Part shown: one piece after another, positions 1 through 8,286 of the stretch | How the letters are laid out: each line of letters opens with the position of its first letter | Numbering within the stretch: position 1 is the stretch's first letter | Assembly (NCBI RefSeq): GCF_002362315.1 | Contig: NZ_MTZV01000006.1 | Span: forward strand, 806,001 to 870,000 | Direction: 5' to 3' | Source: Paraburkholderia acidicola | GTDB taxonomy: Bacteria > Pseudomonadota > Gammaproteobacteria > Burkholderiales > Burkholderiaceae | Length of the DNA stretch: 64,000 nucleotides | Translations under genes and position numbers: made by a program | The notes under the pieces: model-generated | What the model saw: only the letters and a program-made list of their open reading frames with translations | The model's database searches: none | What the model was told of the DNA's origin: nothing

Positions 1-1417
1 GCGCCGCATCGTACACAACGCCGTAGATTTCTTCGCGCGCGCCGACATCGACGCCGACGGTCGGTTCATCGAGCAACAGCACATTCGGTCGCGGATGATT
101 CCACTTGGCGAAGACAACCTTCTGCTGATTGCCGCCCGACAGAAACTTGACGTCGGTGGACGCACCCGGTGCTTTAACGGCCAGCTTTTTCATTGCGCCT
201 TGCGCTTGCTGAAGCGCCGCGCCGCTACGCAGCCAGCCCCAGCGCGAGAAATGAGGCAGTCGCGGCAAGGTCAGATTGCGTTCGATCGAATGATCGAGCA
301 CGAGCCCCTGGAGATGGCGGTCTTCCGGTACTAGCGCGATGCCGAGTTTGATCGCGTCCGCAGCCGTATGGCGGGTGATCGGGCGACCGTCGATCACGAT
401 CTCGCCGCTATCGGCGGAACGCAGGCCGAACACCGTTTGCAGAATCTCAGTGCGGCCACTGCCGATCAATCCCGCAAGCCCATGAATCTCGCCTTTGTGC
501 AGCGTGAGGCTCACATCGTGCAGCCGGTCGTTGCTGACACCGGACAGCGTGAGAACCGGTGTTCCCGCGGCTGTGGTCTGGTCATTCGCAGCAACACCGC
601 GACGCTGCTCGCGCATCTGCACCGCGGCATGCCCCGGACCGACGATTGCTGCGACGAGCTGCTTCATGTCGGTATCGGCGGTGGCGAACATGCCTGCGTT
701 CCTGCCGTCGCGGAATACGGTCACGCGCTGCGAAATACGAAACACCTCGTTCAACCGATGCGTGACATAGATCACGCCCACGCCACGATCGGTCACGGCG
801 CGAATCGCGTCGAACAGGATCTGCTCTTCGCCGCCGGTCAGCGCCGACGTTGGTTCATCGAGGATTAGCACGCGCACGTCGCCCATCAACGCCTTGCAGA
901 TCTCGGTCATCTGCCGGTAGGCGAACGGCAATGAACCGACCGGCACACGCGGATCGAGCGGAATGCCGTGCTCGTGCAGAAAATCGCTGACTTGCGCCAT
1001 CAATGCGCGCTTCTTCACGAAACCGAGCCGGGTGCGCGGCTCGCGCCCCAGCATCAGGTTGGCCGCCACAGAAAGCGACTCGACGAGACTCAGATCCTGG
1101 TAGACGACGGCGATACCGGCATCGCGTGAGCGGGCGGGCGAATCGAATGCGACTTTCTGGCCGGCGATCTCGATAGAGCCTTCGTCATAGGCATGTACGC
1201 CACTCAGGATCTTGATCAGCGTGGATTTGCCGGCGCCGTTTTCGCCGAGCAGCGCATGGACTTCGCCGGGCAAGACTTCGAGGTCGACGCCGCGCAGCGC
1301 CTGCACGCCGCCAAACCGCTTGGTGACGCCCGCCACACGGACCAACGGCGCCTGAGACGGCACCTGAACTGTTCGCTCGGGCGATGAACTGGCCGCGGCC
1401 GGAACCGGCGCACTCAT
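1..1417 (-). CDS. Sugar ABC transporter ATP-binding protein (RbsA/MglA type), 3' end cut by window
   Basis: This is the N-terminal ~470 residues of a double-cassette ATPase that powers uptake of a monosaccharide through an inner-membrane permease. The frame is open to base 1, so the C-terminus is outside the window. From the ATG at 1417 the protein has a Walker A (GENGAGKST, residues 58-66), a degenerate first signature (LPFAYRQMTEI), a Walker B (LILDEPTSAL), and a second cassette with signature LSGGNQQKVVFAKW followed by LLLDEPTVGVDVG. Two fused cassettes with an intact LSGGNQQ only in the second half are typical of the RbsA/MglA/XylG family. The substrate cannot be told from this fragment; the permease and binding-protein genes would lie to the left. 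The N-terminus has a ~20-residue Ala/Pro/Ser-rich lead before the first cassette. Confidence 0.93.
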   Translation of the reverse strand, partial: MSAPVPAAASSSPERTVQVPSQAPLVRVAGVTKRFGGVQALRGVDLEVLPGEVHALLGENGAGKSTLIKILSGVHAYDEGSIEIAGQKVAFDSPARSRDAGIAVVYQDLSLVESLSVAANLMLGREPRTRLGFVKKRALMAQVSDFLHEHGIPLDPRVPVGSLPFAYRQMTEICKALMGDVRVLILDEPTSALTGGEEQILFDAIRAVTDRGVGVIYVTHRLNEVFRISQRVTVFRDGRNAGMFATADTDMKQLVAAIVGPGHAAVQMREQRRGVAANDQTTAAGTPVLTLSGVSNDRLHDVSLTLHKGEIHGLAGLIGSGRTEILQTVFGLRSADSGEIVIDGRPITRHTAADAIKLGIALVPEDRHLQGLVLDHSIERNLTLPRLPHFSRWGWLRSGAALQQAQGAMKKLAVKAPGASTDVKFLSGGNQQKVVFAKWNHPRPNVLLLDEPTVGVDVGAREEIYGVVYDAA

Positions 1418-1691
1418 CTCGTCTGTCTCCTTCGTCGGCGCGACGAAATTTTTATGTAGCGCGATCGGGTGTCGCGAAATCGATTGTTATCTTGTCATCA
1501 TCGAAATGATGCGTCAATAACATTTATGGCCGGTTTGGCGTGCCATCAGCATATCAAACCCCGACAATCGATCCATAAATGTAACGATCGTAACAACATG
1601 ACGACGCGCATCGTTCTGGGACGGAAGCCCAAAAGAAACGCCCTCGGAGCACGTCACGAGGGCGTTTCAGAAACACCGTGACCACATCGGT
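1418..1691. other. Intergenic region between ABC ATPase and hydroxylase genes
   Basis: This 274-bp stretch holds the upstream region of the minus-strand ABC ATPase and the terminator of the minus-strand hydroxylase. The part at about 1440-1600 is AT-richer than its surroundings and contains the repeated words CATTTATGG and CATAAATG, as expected of a promoter region. No coding sequence was supported. Confidence 0.5.
1635..1668 (-). terminator. Rho-independent terminator of the sterol-desaturase-type gene
   Basis: A perfect 12-bp stem (GAAACGCCCTCG / CGAGGGCGTTTC) has a 10-nt loop. Read on the minus strand it is followed at once by TTTT, and it lies 23 bases beyond the stop codon of the minus-strand gene. 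Confidence 0.85.
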
Positions 1692-2420
1692 TCAGCGCTT
1701 CTCCACACGATGTACATCGCGATAGCGCAACATGGCGCCCAGTTGCTGTTCCTTTTCAGTATCGAATCCGCAGACGCCATCCCACGCAGGCGGATTCTCA
1801 TAGGTGCCGAACATCATGTCCCACCAGGTGATGTCGCCGTAGTTGTTCTTGTGATGCGCGTACTCGTGATGGATGCGATGCATCTCCGGGCGCTGAAAGA
1901 CGTATCCGACCCAACGCGGCGTCCGGCAATTCGTGTGATAGAAGAATTCCCCGACGGCCGTGCACAGCGTATAAATGGCACCCGCCTCGGGCGACATCCC
2001 GAGCAACGTGTAAACCAGCACACTGCCGATCACCGAATTGACGACCATCTCGCCGGGATGCTTGTAGAACGAGGTGATCACTTCGAGCCGCTGCGCGCTG
2101 TGATGAATCTGGTGGAACACGCGCCAGAGCAAGTCGTATTCGTGGCGCCAGCGATGCCACCAGTAAAACACGAAGGTCGCAATGAAATACGCCAGCAGGC
2201 CGGCAGCCACCGGCGGCAGATGCGCCGACAAATGGAACAGCGATCGCGCCGAAAACCATTGCTGCCACGTGAGCCCCGCTGCGACCACCACGCCCAGCTG
2301 AACGCCGTTGAGCAGCAGCACGCGCACACCCCACGTGCGCACAGGGGGGAGCGTCCAGCCCGGATTCATCCGCTCCAGTGCGAAGCAGAAACCGAACAGA
2401 AGAAAGACGATGATCAGCAT
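1692..2420 (-). CDS. Sterol desaturase / fatty acid hydroxylase family membrane protein
   Basis: A 242-aa polytopic membrane protein of the di-iron fatty acid hydroxylase superfamily, which hydroxylates or desaturates lipid chains in the inner membrane. The three histidine clusters that bind the two irons are visible: HRWRHE near residue 93, HQIHHS near 107 and HRIHHE near 187. Hydrophobic segments lie at the N-terminus and at roughly 35-55, 75-92 and 130-150. The ATG at 2420 is preceded by a strong AGGAGG seven bases upstream. It overlaps by seven bases the end of the YebB-like gene upstream, so the two are co-transcribed and probably coupled. The lipid substrate is not predictable. Confidence 0.9.
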   Translation of the reverse strand: MLIIVFLLFGFCFALERMNPGWTLPPVRTWGVRVLLLNGVQLGVVVAAGLTWQQWFSARSLFHLSAHLPPVAAGLLAYFIATFVFYWWHRWRHEYDLLWRVFHQIHHSAQRLEVITSFYKHPGEMVVNSVIGSVLVYTLLGMSPEAGAIYTLCTAVGEFFYHTNCRTPRWVGYVFQRPEMHRIHHEYAHHKNNYGDITWWDMMFGTYENPPAWDGVCGFDTEKEQQLGAMLRYRDVHRVEKR

Positions 2421-3103
2421 GGGCGTGCCTCCTGTTCTATCGAAGTTTCACCGCCGATATCGCACACCACACGAAGATGTGGACTATCCAGCACGCTTGC
2501 CGGTGTAACGGTAACGCGCCGCCATGGAATGCGGCCAAAGTACCAAAACCGCCAGAAACCAAGCCTCGGATCGGGATTGCGTTCGAGCAAGGTCGAGAAG
2601 GTCTCAGTCTCGCCGAGCCGGATGCCCGTCGCTTCTTTGATGACTTCGCGCACGAAGCGCGAACAGAACTGGCGCCGCGAATGCAGGTTGAAGCCGGTGT
2701 CGTAGAACGTGCCCAAGCGACGCGTCGCCGCCGCGATCAACGTGTTGCGGCGCCGATCGTCGAGCGGTATCGAGAGTCTCGCGACTGCGTAGCGCCCGTT
2801 TTCGGAGCGCTGTAGAAAACGCGTCATGCGCGTGGTGCGTGCGAACGGGAAGGTGCTTTCCGCGATCAACGGATCGTCGCCACGCGTGTCGACGACGATG
2901 CCAACATGATTCGTCCACGAAAGCGTGGCATAAGCCACTTCGAGGAACGGACGTGCCGTGACGCGGATAAAAACGAGGTCCCCGACTTGCAGGTCACGTA
3001 CCTGCGACACATCGAACACCTTCGCCGCGCGCAAGGCAGGACGGGACCCCGCACGCGCGTGGTTCTCTCCACTTACATCGGTTATCCGGGTGCCGGTGGT
3101 CAT
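2414..3103 (-). CDS. YebB-like permuted papain-fold (NlpC/P60 superfamily) protein
   Basis: A 229-aa protein resembling the YiiX/YebB permuted NlpC/P60 group, thiol hydrolases that act on amide or ester bonds in lipids or peptides. The expected triad order is present: His in SWTNHVGIV, an acidic residue in LIAEST, and Cys in RRQFCSRFV, with the Cys C-terminal to the His as in the permuted fold. I start at the ATG at 3103 because GGAG lies six bases upstream; an in-frame ATG at 3115 has no such site. No signal peptide is obvious. It is the first gene of a two-gene unit with the fatty acid hydroxylase, hinting at shared lipid work, which is inference only. Confidence 0.75.
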   Translation of the reverse strand: MTTGTRITDVSGENHARAGSRPALRAAKVFDVSQVRDLQVGDLVFIRVTARPFLEVAYATLSWTNHVGIVVDTRGDDPLIAESTFPFARTTRMTRFLQRSENGRYAVARLSIPLDDRRRNTLIAAATRRLGTFYDTGFNLHSRRQFCSRFVREVIKEATGIRLGETETFSTLLERNPDPRLGFWRFWYFGRIPWRRVTVTPASVLDSPHLRVVCDIGGETSIEQEARPC

Positions 3104-3255
3104 ACTGGTCTCCATGAGCTAACAACGGAGCCCAGCATGCCGCGTGGTCGCACAGTGTGCACTCTCGATGTTTTTATTTGACTAGAATCGTACTCACGGT
3201 ATCGGATATCGATACGTTCATCGCCCCCACGCACCCACTTCATCAGAACCCGGCC

Positions 3256-4014
3256 ATGACCGAGATTACCCAGATCATCGCGACCATCAAGCGACGCCTC
3301 AAGGCCGAAGGCATGACCTATCGTGACGTCGCCCAGGCGCTGCAGTTGTCGGAGCCCAGCGTGAAACGCCTGCTCGCCGGAGGACGCCTGACCATCGATC
3401 GTCTCGCGCAGTTCTGCGACCTGTTCGGCCTGACCATGGCGGAGCTGCTGCAGGAAGCGGAACTGGCGGTGCCGCGCCTGCACGTGCTCACACGCGACCA
3501 GGAAACGCAGCTCGTGTCGAACGAAAAGCTCTTGCTGGTGGCCGTCTGCGCGCTGAATTACTGGTCGCTCGAAGACATGGTGTCGGGGTATCAACTGTCC
3601 AAAGCTGAGTGCATCAAGCATCTGCTCGTACTGGACCGCATGGGCTTCGCGAACCTCAAGCCCGGCAACCGCATCCGGTTGCTGGTCGCACGAGACTTCG
3701 ACTGGCTGCCGGATGGGCCGATCCGCCAGTACTTCCTGCAGCAGGGGTTGCCCGATTTCATGGAAAGCCGGTTCGACATGCCGGAAGAATCGATGGATTT
3801 CGTGCATGGCATGCTGACGACATCCGCCTATGCGCAGTTGCAGGCCGAATTGCGCAAGCTGCGCCGCAAATTCACGTCGTTACACGATGAATCGGCGGCA
3901 GCGGCCTTGAGCGAGCGGCACGGCACCGCGCTTTTGCTGGCGATGCGCGTGTGGGAACCGGATGGGTTCAGAAAGCTCAAGCGGCCGCCGGATGCGGGAG
4001 AAATGCGATACTGA
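3256..4014 (+). CDS. XRE/Cro-type helix-turn-helix regulator
   Basis: A 252-aa protein. Residues 1-65 form a lambda-repressor-type HTH (YRDVAQALQLSEPSVKRLL), followed by a long C-terminal half without a recognised ligand domain but with a winged-helix-like stretch around residues 95-140. I start at the ATG at 3256, where the HTH begins; an in-frame upstream start at 3157 would add 33 residues with no family support. A TTGACT at 3178-3183 with an AT-rich hexamer about 16 bases later could be its promoter. It is divergent from the YebB-like/hydroxylase unit and may control it. Confidence 0.8.
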   Translation: MTEITQIIATIKRRLKAEGMTYRDVAQALQLSEPSVKRLLAGGRLTIDRLAQFCDLFGLTMAELLQEAELAVPRLHVLTRDQETQLVSNEKLLLVAVCALNYWSLEDMVSGYQLSKAECIKHLLVLDRMGFANLKPGNRIRLLVARDFDWLPDGPIRQYFLQQGLPDFMESRFDMPEESMDFVHGMLTTSAYAQLQAELRKLRRKFTSLHDESAAAALSERHGTALLLAMRVWEPDGFRKLKRPPDAGEMRY

Positions 4015-4042
4015 CCTGCCCATCGCCAGTGGCATCCCACTC

Positions 4043-4918
4043 ATGCGCACCCACCACCCCGCTCTCACCGCCCTCACCGTCTTCACCGGCCGTACCGCCG
4101 ATCGCAACGAGCGCGGCATGGCCGGCTCGCTCGTTGTCGGTCTTGCGCTCGCTCGGCGGCTTGGGCTCGAACCGGTCCGCATCGGCGAACCGGAAGCACC
4201 CTTCACCGGTGGATGGCGTGAGCAACTGGCCGCGGCTACACCGTGGCTGCAGTGTTTATCCGCGCACTACGACGCATTGCTGAGAGACGGCAACACACCG
4301 CTGCTGACCACGATGGGTCGCTGTGCCAGCGCGCTCGCGACGCTGCCGCTCGTCGCGCGCCACCGGCCGGATGCGGCAATCGTCTGGTTCGACGCGCACG
4401 GTGACTGCAATACGCCGTCGACCTCTTCATCCGGCTATCTGGGCGGCCTGGTGCTCACGGGCGCGGCCGGCCGCTGGGAAGCTGACTGGAAAGACAATAC
4501 CGGCCTCGGCGGCGACCTCGATCTGGCGAACGTGATCCTCGTCGGCGCCCGCGATCTCGATCCCGCCGAGCGCGCCCTGATCGATGCCGGCACGATCGCG
4601 CTGGTGCCAGCCGGCGACGACCTGCCCGAACGTCTGCGCCGCGCAATCGCCGGTCGCGAGGTGTATGTGCATCTCGACTGCGACGTGCTCAATCCTGGCA
4701 TCGTGCCGACTGAGTACGCGGTCGACGGCGGGCTGTCGCTGGACGACCTGTCCGCTGCGGCGCAAGTGCTCGCGGATTGCGGCCTGATCGGGCTCGAGAT
4801 CGCGGAATTCGAAGTCGGCTGGAGCGGGGTTTGGGCCGACCGGAAGCGGCTTGAGGGGAGCCCGGATACCTGCTCGCCGGACGCCTTGCTCGATGCGCTG
4901 GCGCCGCTGTTCGCGTAG
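4043..4918 (+). CDS. Arginase/agmatinase-fold protein with altered metal site
   Basis: A 291-aa member of the ureohydrolase (arginase/agmatinase/formiminoglutamase) superfamily. The second and third metal motifs are clear: WFDAHGDCNTP (DAHxD) and HLDCDVLNP (DxD). The first motif, normally GGDHS, reads MGRCAS here, so the usual first metal-binding His is missing. It may be a mono-metal enzyme, have another substrate, or be a non-catalytic relative. Two further in-frame starts (3962, 3992) overlap the upstream XRE gene; 4043 is chosen because the conserved fold begins just after it. No strong Shine-Dalgarno site is visible. It lies 28 bases after the XRE gene on the same strand, so they may share a transcript. 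Confidence 0.82.
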   Translation: MRTHHPALTALTVFTGRTADRNERGMAGSLVVGLALARRLGLEPVRIGEPEAPFTGGWREQLAAATPWLQCLSAHYDALLRDGNTPLLTTMGRCASALATLPLVARHRPDAAIVWFDAHGDCNTPSTSSSGYLGGLVLTGAAGRWEADWKDNTGLGGDLDLANVILVGARDLDPAERALIDAGTIALVPAGDDLPERLRRAIAGREVYVHLDCDVLNPGIVPTEYAVDGGLSLDDLSAAAQVLADCGLIGLEIAEFEVGWSGVWADRKRLEGSPDTCSPDALLDALAPLFA

Positions 4919-5045
4919 GTGGATCGGGTCTGAAGCGGCGACCTGACGCCGGAAACCCGAAGCCCCCCAACCCACCGCCCCACTGTCACGTAGCCGCAAC
5001 GTAGCGTCGGTATGTTCTGGCATCCCCACACACAACCGGGATGCC

Positions 5046-5885
5046 ATGACAACCCCGTTGCAGGAACGAACGTCGTCGACGAGCGCGACGTCGAAGGTGC
5101 TCGTCGCAAGCATCGTGCTGAATCTGCTGTTGATGGCGCTACAGGTGACGGTGGGCCTGTCCGCCCATTCGTCCGGGATGCTGGCGGATGCGTTGCACTC
5201 GTTCGTCGACATGCTCGCTGACGCGCTCGTCCTGCTCGCCTGCGCCCTCGATGCCCGCGCCGCGGCCGCCGATCCGACCCGCCGGTATCCGAAGTACGAA
5301 CCGCTCGCGCTGCTCGCGCTCGGCGCGCTGCTTGGCGCAACGGGGCTCCAGATGGTGTGGCAATCGTGGGAGTCGGCGGTACGGTCCGGTGTGAATCCGG
5401 ACAGCCACTTCGATATCGTGACACTCGGTGTCGCTGTACTCGCGCTCGCCAGCAAGGAAACGCTGTTCCGCTGGATGGCGCGCGAAGCCAAACGCAGCCG
5501 TTCGACGCTGCTGCTCGCCAATGCATGGCATGTGCGCGCCGATGCGCTGTCGTCGCTGGTCGTGACGGTGGCGATCGGCGGGAGTCTTGCCGGGCTTACA
5601 CGGCTCGACGACCTGGCCGCCGCGCTGATCGGCCTGATGATCGTCAAGACCGGCTATAGCTTCGGTTCGCGCGGACTGCGGGATCTGAAGCAACGCCGGC
5701 ACACTACTGCGCAGCGGCCGGCCGCCACGGCGCCTGCCCGGATGCACGTCGTGCGCACTGACGCGCTGACGATGCCGCTCGATGCACGCGTGCTGCCGCT
5801 GCAGCCTTCGCACGATCGCACTCCCACTCGTCTCATTCCCGTCGATCAGGACGCGCCGGTGCTGGAAAGCCGCAGCGCCGCGTAA
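5046..5885 (+). CDS. Cation diffusion facilitator (CDF) family metal efflux protein
   Basis: A 279-aa inner-membrane protein that likely exports divalent cations by proton antiport. The metal-binding pairs of the two key helices are visible: HSFVD near residues 51-55 and HVRAD near 161-165, giving the HxxxD/HxxxD arrangement usual for Zn/Cd/Co carriers or their manganese/iron relatives. There are about six hydrophobic segments up to residue ~205. Most CDF proteins end in a ~90-residue cytoplasmic metallochaperone-like domain; here the tail of about 70 residues is basic and proline-rich and does not look like that domain. Neighbours do not reveal the metal. Confidence 0.87.
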   Translation: MTTPLQERTSSTSATSKVLVASIVLNLLLMALQVTVGLSAHSSGMLADALHSFVDMLADALVLLACALDARAAAADPTRRYPKYEPLALLALGALLGATGLQMVWQSWESAVRSGVNPDSHFDIVTLGVAVLALASKETLFRWMAREAKRSRSTLLLANAWHVRADALSSLVVTVAIGGSLAGLTRLDDLAAALIGLMIVKTGYSFGSRGLRDLKQRRHTTAQRPAATAPARMHVVRTDALTMPLDARVLPLQPSHDRTPTRLIPVDQDAPVLESRSAA

Positions 5886-5998
5886 GCGATACGCGGCGGC
5901 GCTCGTGGTAGGGACAGGTGCGGCTCCCTCCTGCTGCCAAACCGCACACCCGCCGTAACGCCCGAAATACCCGAACATCTCGCCCGCAGGCACCAAGC

Positions 5999-6730
5999 CT
6001 AGATAAGCCGATGCCCGCCATCGATATGCATCGTCTCGCCCGTCGTCAGCTCGCTCTCCATCAGATAGACGTAGGCAGCAGCCACCTGCGCCGGCGTCGC
6101 GATCCTGCCCGCCGGCAAGCGGGCGGCCATCTCCGCGAAGTAGCCGCTTTTGGCCTCGCCGACCATCTCATCCCACATCGGCGTATCGACCCAACCCGGT
6201 GACACGACATTGACGCGCGTCGGCGCCAGTTCCAGCGCGAGTGCGTGCGCGAAATAACCGAACGAGCCGGCAATGGCCGCCACGACCGCGCCGCCGGGAA
6301 CGGGTGGCCGATCCTTGTTGATGCCCGACGTGAAGGTCATCGATCCGCCCTTTCTGAGCGTCGGCACAGCATGTTTGGCGAGCGTGACGGCACTGATCAG
6401 TTTGCTGTCGAAAAAGCGTCGCACGACATCGATGTCGATCCGCTCGATCGGATCGCCGGGCGGCGGCGTTCCGGCTGTCGACACGAGGTGATCGAACGCG
6501 CCGACTTCGTCGAAGGCGCGGGCGACTTCCGGCTCTTTTGTGATATCGACGGCCAGGCTTTTCACGCGATGACCGGAGCCAAGCGCCCGCTCCGCTGCCC
6601 GCAGCTTGTCCAACGATCGTCCGACGATCACCACGTCCGCGCCATGCGCAAGCGCAGCGGCCGCGACGCCCAGACCAATCCCCGAACTACCGCCTACGAC
6701 GACAATCTTTTGTCCCTTGAGCGATGCCAT
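5999..6730 (-). CDS. SDR-fold protein lacking the classical catalytic Tyr/Lys
   Basis: A 243-aa short-chain dehydrogenase/reductase-type protein. The nucleotide-binding motif VVGGSSGIG lies near the N-terminus, with DIT near residue 58, and a C-terminal MHIDGGHRLI that closes many enoyl/ketoacyl reductases. The segment that aligns with the YxxxK catalytic motif reads VAAIAGSFGYF, so Tyr and Lys are both absent at the usual spacing before ALALELAP. The ATG at 6730 has GGAGA six bases upstream; the longer frame to 6781 would overrun the gap to the next gene. It follows the VOC protein by 51 bases in the same direction, so the pair is probably one operon. Confidence 0.85.
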   Translation of the reverse strand: MASLKGQKIVVVGGSSGIGLGVAAAALAHGADVVIVGRSLDKLRAAERALGSGHRVKSLAVDITKEPEVARAFDEVGAFDHLVSTAGTPPPGDPIERIDIDVVRRFFDSKLISAVTLAKHAVPTLRKGGSMTFTSGINKDRPPVPGGAVVAAIAGSFGYFAHALALELAPTRVNVVSPGWVDTPMWDEMVGEAKSGYFAEMAARLPAGRIATPAQVAAAYVYLMESELTTGETMHIDGGHRLI

Positions 6731-6781
6731 GTCAGTCTCCGTTTTCGCTGATGAGCGCGGGCGCGTTACGTACGTGCGCAC

Positions 6782-7267
6782 TTACGCATTGCCCGCATAC
6801 GCGGCTTCGATGTCGGCGACGATGATCTTTGACATTTTGTACATCGCGTACCGCACCCGGTCGGCTTTCTCGCGGTCTGGATCAGCAAGCAGCCGCAGCA
6901 TGATTTCCGGCACGACCTGCCAGTGGACGCCGTAGCGGTCCGTCAACCAGCCGCACTGTTTCTCGACGCCACCGCCTGCCGTGAGCGCATGCCAGTAGTA
7001 ATCAGTTTCGCTCTGGTCTTTCGTCTCGATGTAGAGCGAAACCCTTTCGTTAAAACGCGGCGCCGATCCTGCGTTGAGCGCGGTCAAGCGCAATCCTTCG
7101 AGTTCGAAATCATAAACAGCCATCTGCGCCGTCTTGTTGTTAGCGGAGACCCGGTCGCTGAACTCCGTTGAATCCAGCGCCTTGCTGTTCCTGAACACCG
7201 ACAGATAGAAATCGCGTGCCTCTTGCGCATCGGTCTCGAACCAGAGAAATGGGTGGATGGTGGCCAT
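6782..7267 (-). CDS. VOC-superfamily (PhnB/3-demethylubiquinone methyltransferase-like) protein
   Basis: A 161-aa glyoxalase/bleomycin-resistance-fold protein of the PhnB-like group. Features are the opening IHPFLWFETDAQEARDFY, followed by the central SLYIETKDQSETDYYW and the closing GVHWQVVPEIM that is typical of this group. These small proteins bind a metal or ligand in the paired beta-alpha-beta modules; substrates are mostly unknown. The ATG at 7267 has AGGAG six bases upstream and decides the start. It is first gene of the VOC-SDR pair and is divergent from the LysR gene at 7372, which probably controls it. Confidence 0.87.
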   Translation of the reverse strand: MATIHPFLWFETDAQEARDFYLSVFRNSKALDSTEFSDRVSANNKTAQMAVYDFELEGLRLTALNAGSAPRFNERVSLYIETKDQSETDYYWHALTAGGGVEKQCGWLTDRYGVHWQVVPEIMLRLLADPDREKADRVRYAMYKMSKIIVADIEAAYAGNA

Positions 7268-7371
7268 GCCGTTCTCCTGAGGGGTAGTCATGTAGGGCAT
7301 TCTGGTCAGCGGCGGGTTGACAGACAAACCATTATTTGGCATCAATCTGTGACTAACACTCACTAATCACC

Positions 7372-8268
7372 ATGCCCCGCAAACTACCGCCACTCAATTC
7401 ATTGCCGAGCTTTGAAGCGGCTGCCCGGCATCTGAGCTTCTCCCGGGCGGCCGAGGAGCTCAACGTCACGCACGGCGCGATCAGCCGGGCGATCAAGCAC
7501 CTCGAAGACCAGCTCGACGTTCGGCTGTTCGAGCGCGCGACCCGTTCCGTGCGCCTCACCGCCGTCGGCGAACCCTACGCGCGGGCGGTTCGCGAAGCGC
7601 TGGACCGGCTGTCGAGCGCGACCGCAACGGCCACGACGCGGCACTCCAACTCGACGTTGAACGTCAGCACATCCGATGGTTTTGCGGGCAAATGGCTGGT
7701 GCCGAGGCTCTATCGTTTTCATCGCGAGCACAGTGAGATCGACGTGCGGATTTCGACGACGGGTCAACTGAGCAGCTTTCTCGGCGACGGGATCGACATT
7801 GCGATCCGCTATGGCGGCGGGAATTACCCGGGGCTGACGGCGGAATTTCTCACCGAAGAGGAAGTGTTTCCGGTGTGCAGTCCCCGGCTCGTCGAAGGCA
7901 AGCGCGCGTTGCGCAAGCCCGCGGACCTGAAACATCACACGCTGATCCACGACGCCTTTCCCATCGACTGGGCGACCTGGCTCGCTAGTGCGGGTGTCGA
8001 AGGTGTCGATCCGCAGAGCGGGATTACGTTCGATTCCGCCACGTTCGCCGTTGAGGCCGCGGTGCAAGGCGAAGGCGTCGTCCTCGGCCGGACCATGCTG
8101 GTGGCCGCCGACCTCGCCACCGGGCGACTGGTCCGGCCGTTCGAACACGCACTGAAATCGACGTCGAGCTTTTACGTCGTCTACCCGCCGGGCGCGATCC
8201 GTCAGCGCAAGGTCAAGGCGTTTCGCGACTGGCTGCTAGCGGAGCTGGCACCGCCCAGCGAGTCGTAG
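7372..8268 (+). CDS. LysR-type transcriptional regulator (GcvA-like)
   Basis: A 298-aa LysR regulator. Residues 5-65 form the winged HTH (LSFSRAAEELNVTHGAISRAIKHLE), and residues ~90-295 the periplasmic-binding-protein-like effector domain. The start PRKLPPLNSLPSFEAAARH is characteristic of the GcvA/AmpR-like branch. It is divergent from the VOC-SDR pair across 104 bases, the usual LysR arrangement, so those genes are the likely target. Gene spacing to the convergent MOSC gene is only 18 bases. Confidence 0.93.
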   Translation: MPRKLPPLNSLPSFEAAARHLSFSRAAEELNVTHGAISRAIKHLEDQLDVRLFERATRSVRLTAVGEPYARAVREALDRLSSATATATTRHSNSTLNVSTSDGFAGKWLVPRLYRFHREHSEIDVRISTTGQLSSFLGDGIDIAIRYGGGNYPGLTAEFLTEEEVFPVCSPRLVEGKRALRKPADLKHHTLIHDAFPIDWATWLASAGVEGVDPQSGITFDSATFAVEAAVQGEGVVLGRTMLVAADLATGRLVRPFEHALKSTSSFYVVYPPGAIRQRKVKAFRDWLLAELAPPSES

Positions 8269-8286
8269 CAGAAGGGAGAAGAATCT

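Noticed and set aside
1469..1681. Possible small plus-strand gene between the ABC ATPase and the hydroxylase
   Set aside because: Runs through the terminator stem of the hydroxylase gene, has no ribosome site and no domain.
4427..5647. Long open frame (406 codons) on the minus strand opposite the arginase-fold and CDF genes
   Set aside because: It lies antisense to two well-supported genes, is Ser/Ala/Arg-rich without domain, and has no ribosome site. This is a GC-bias shadow frame.
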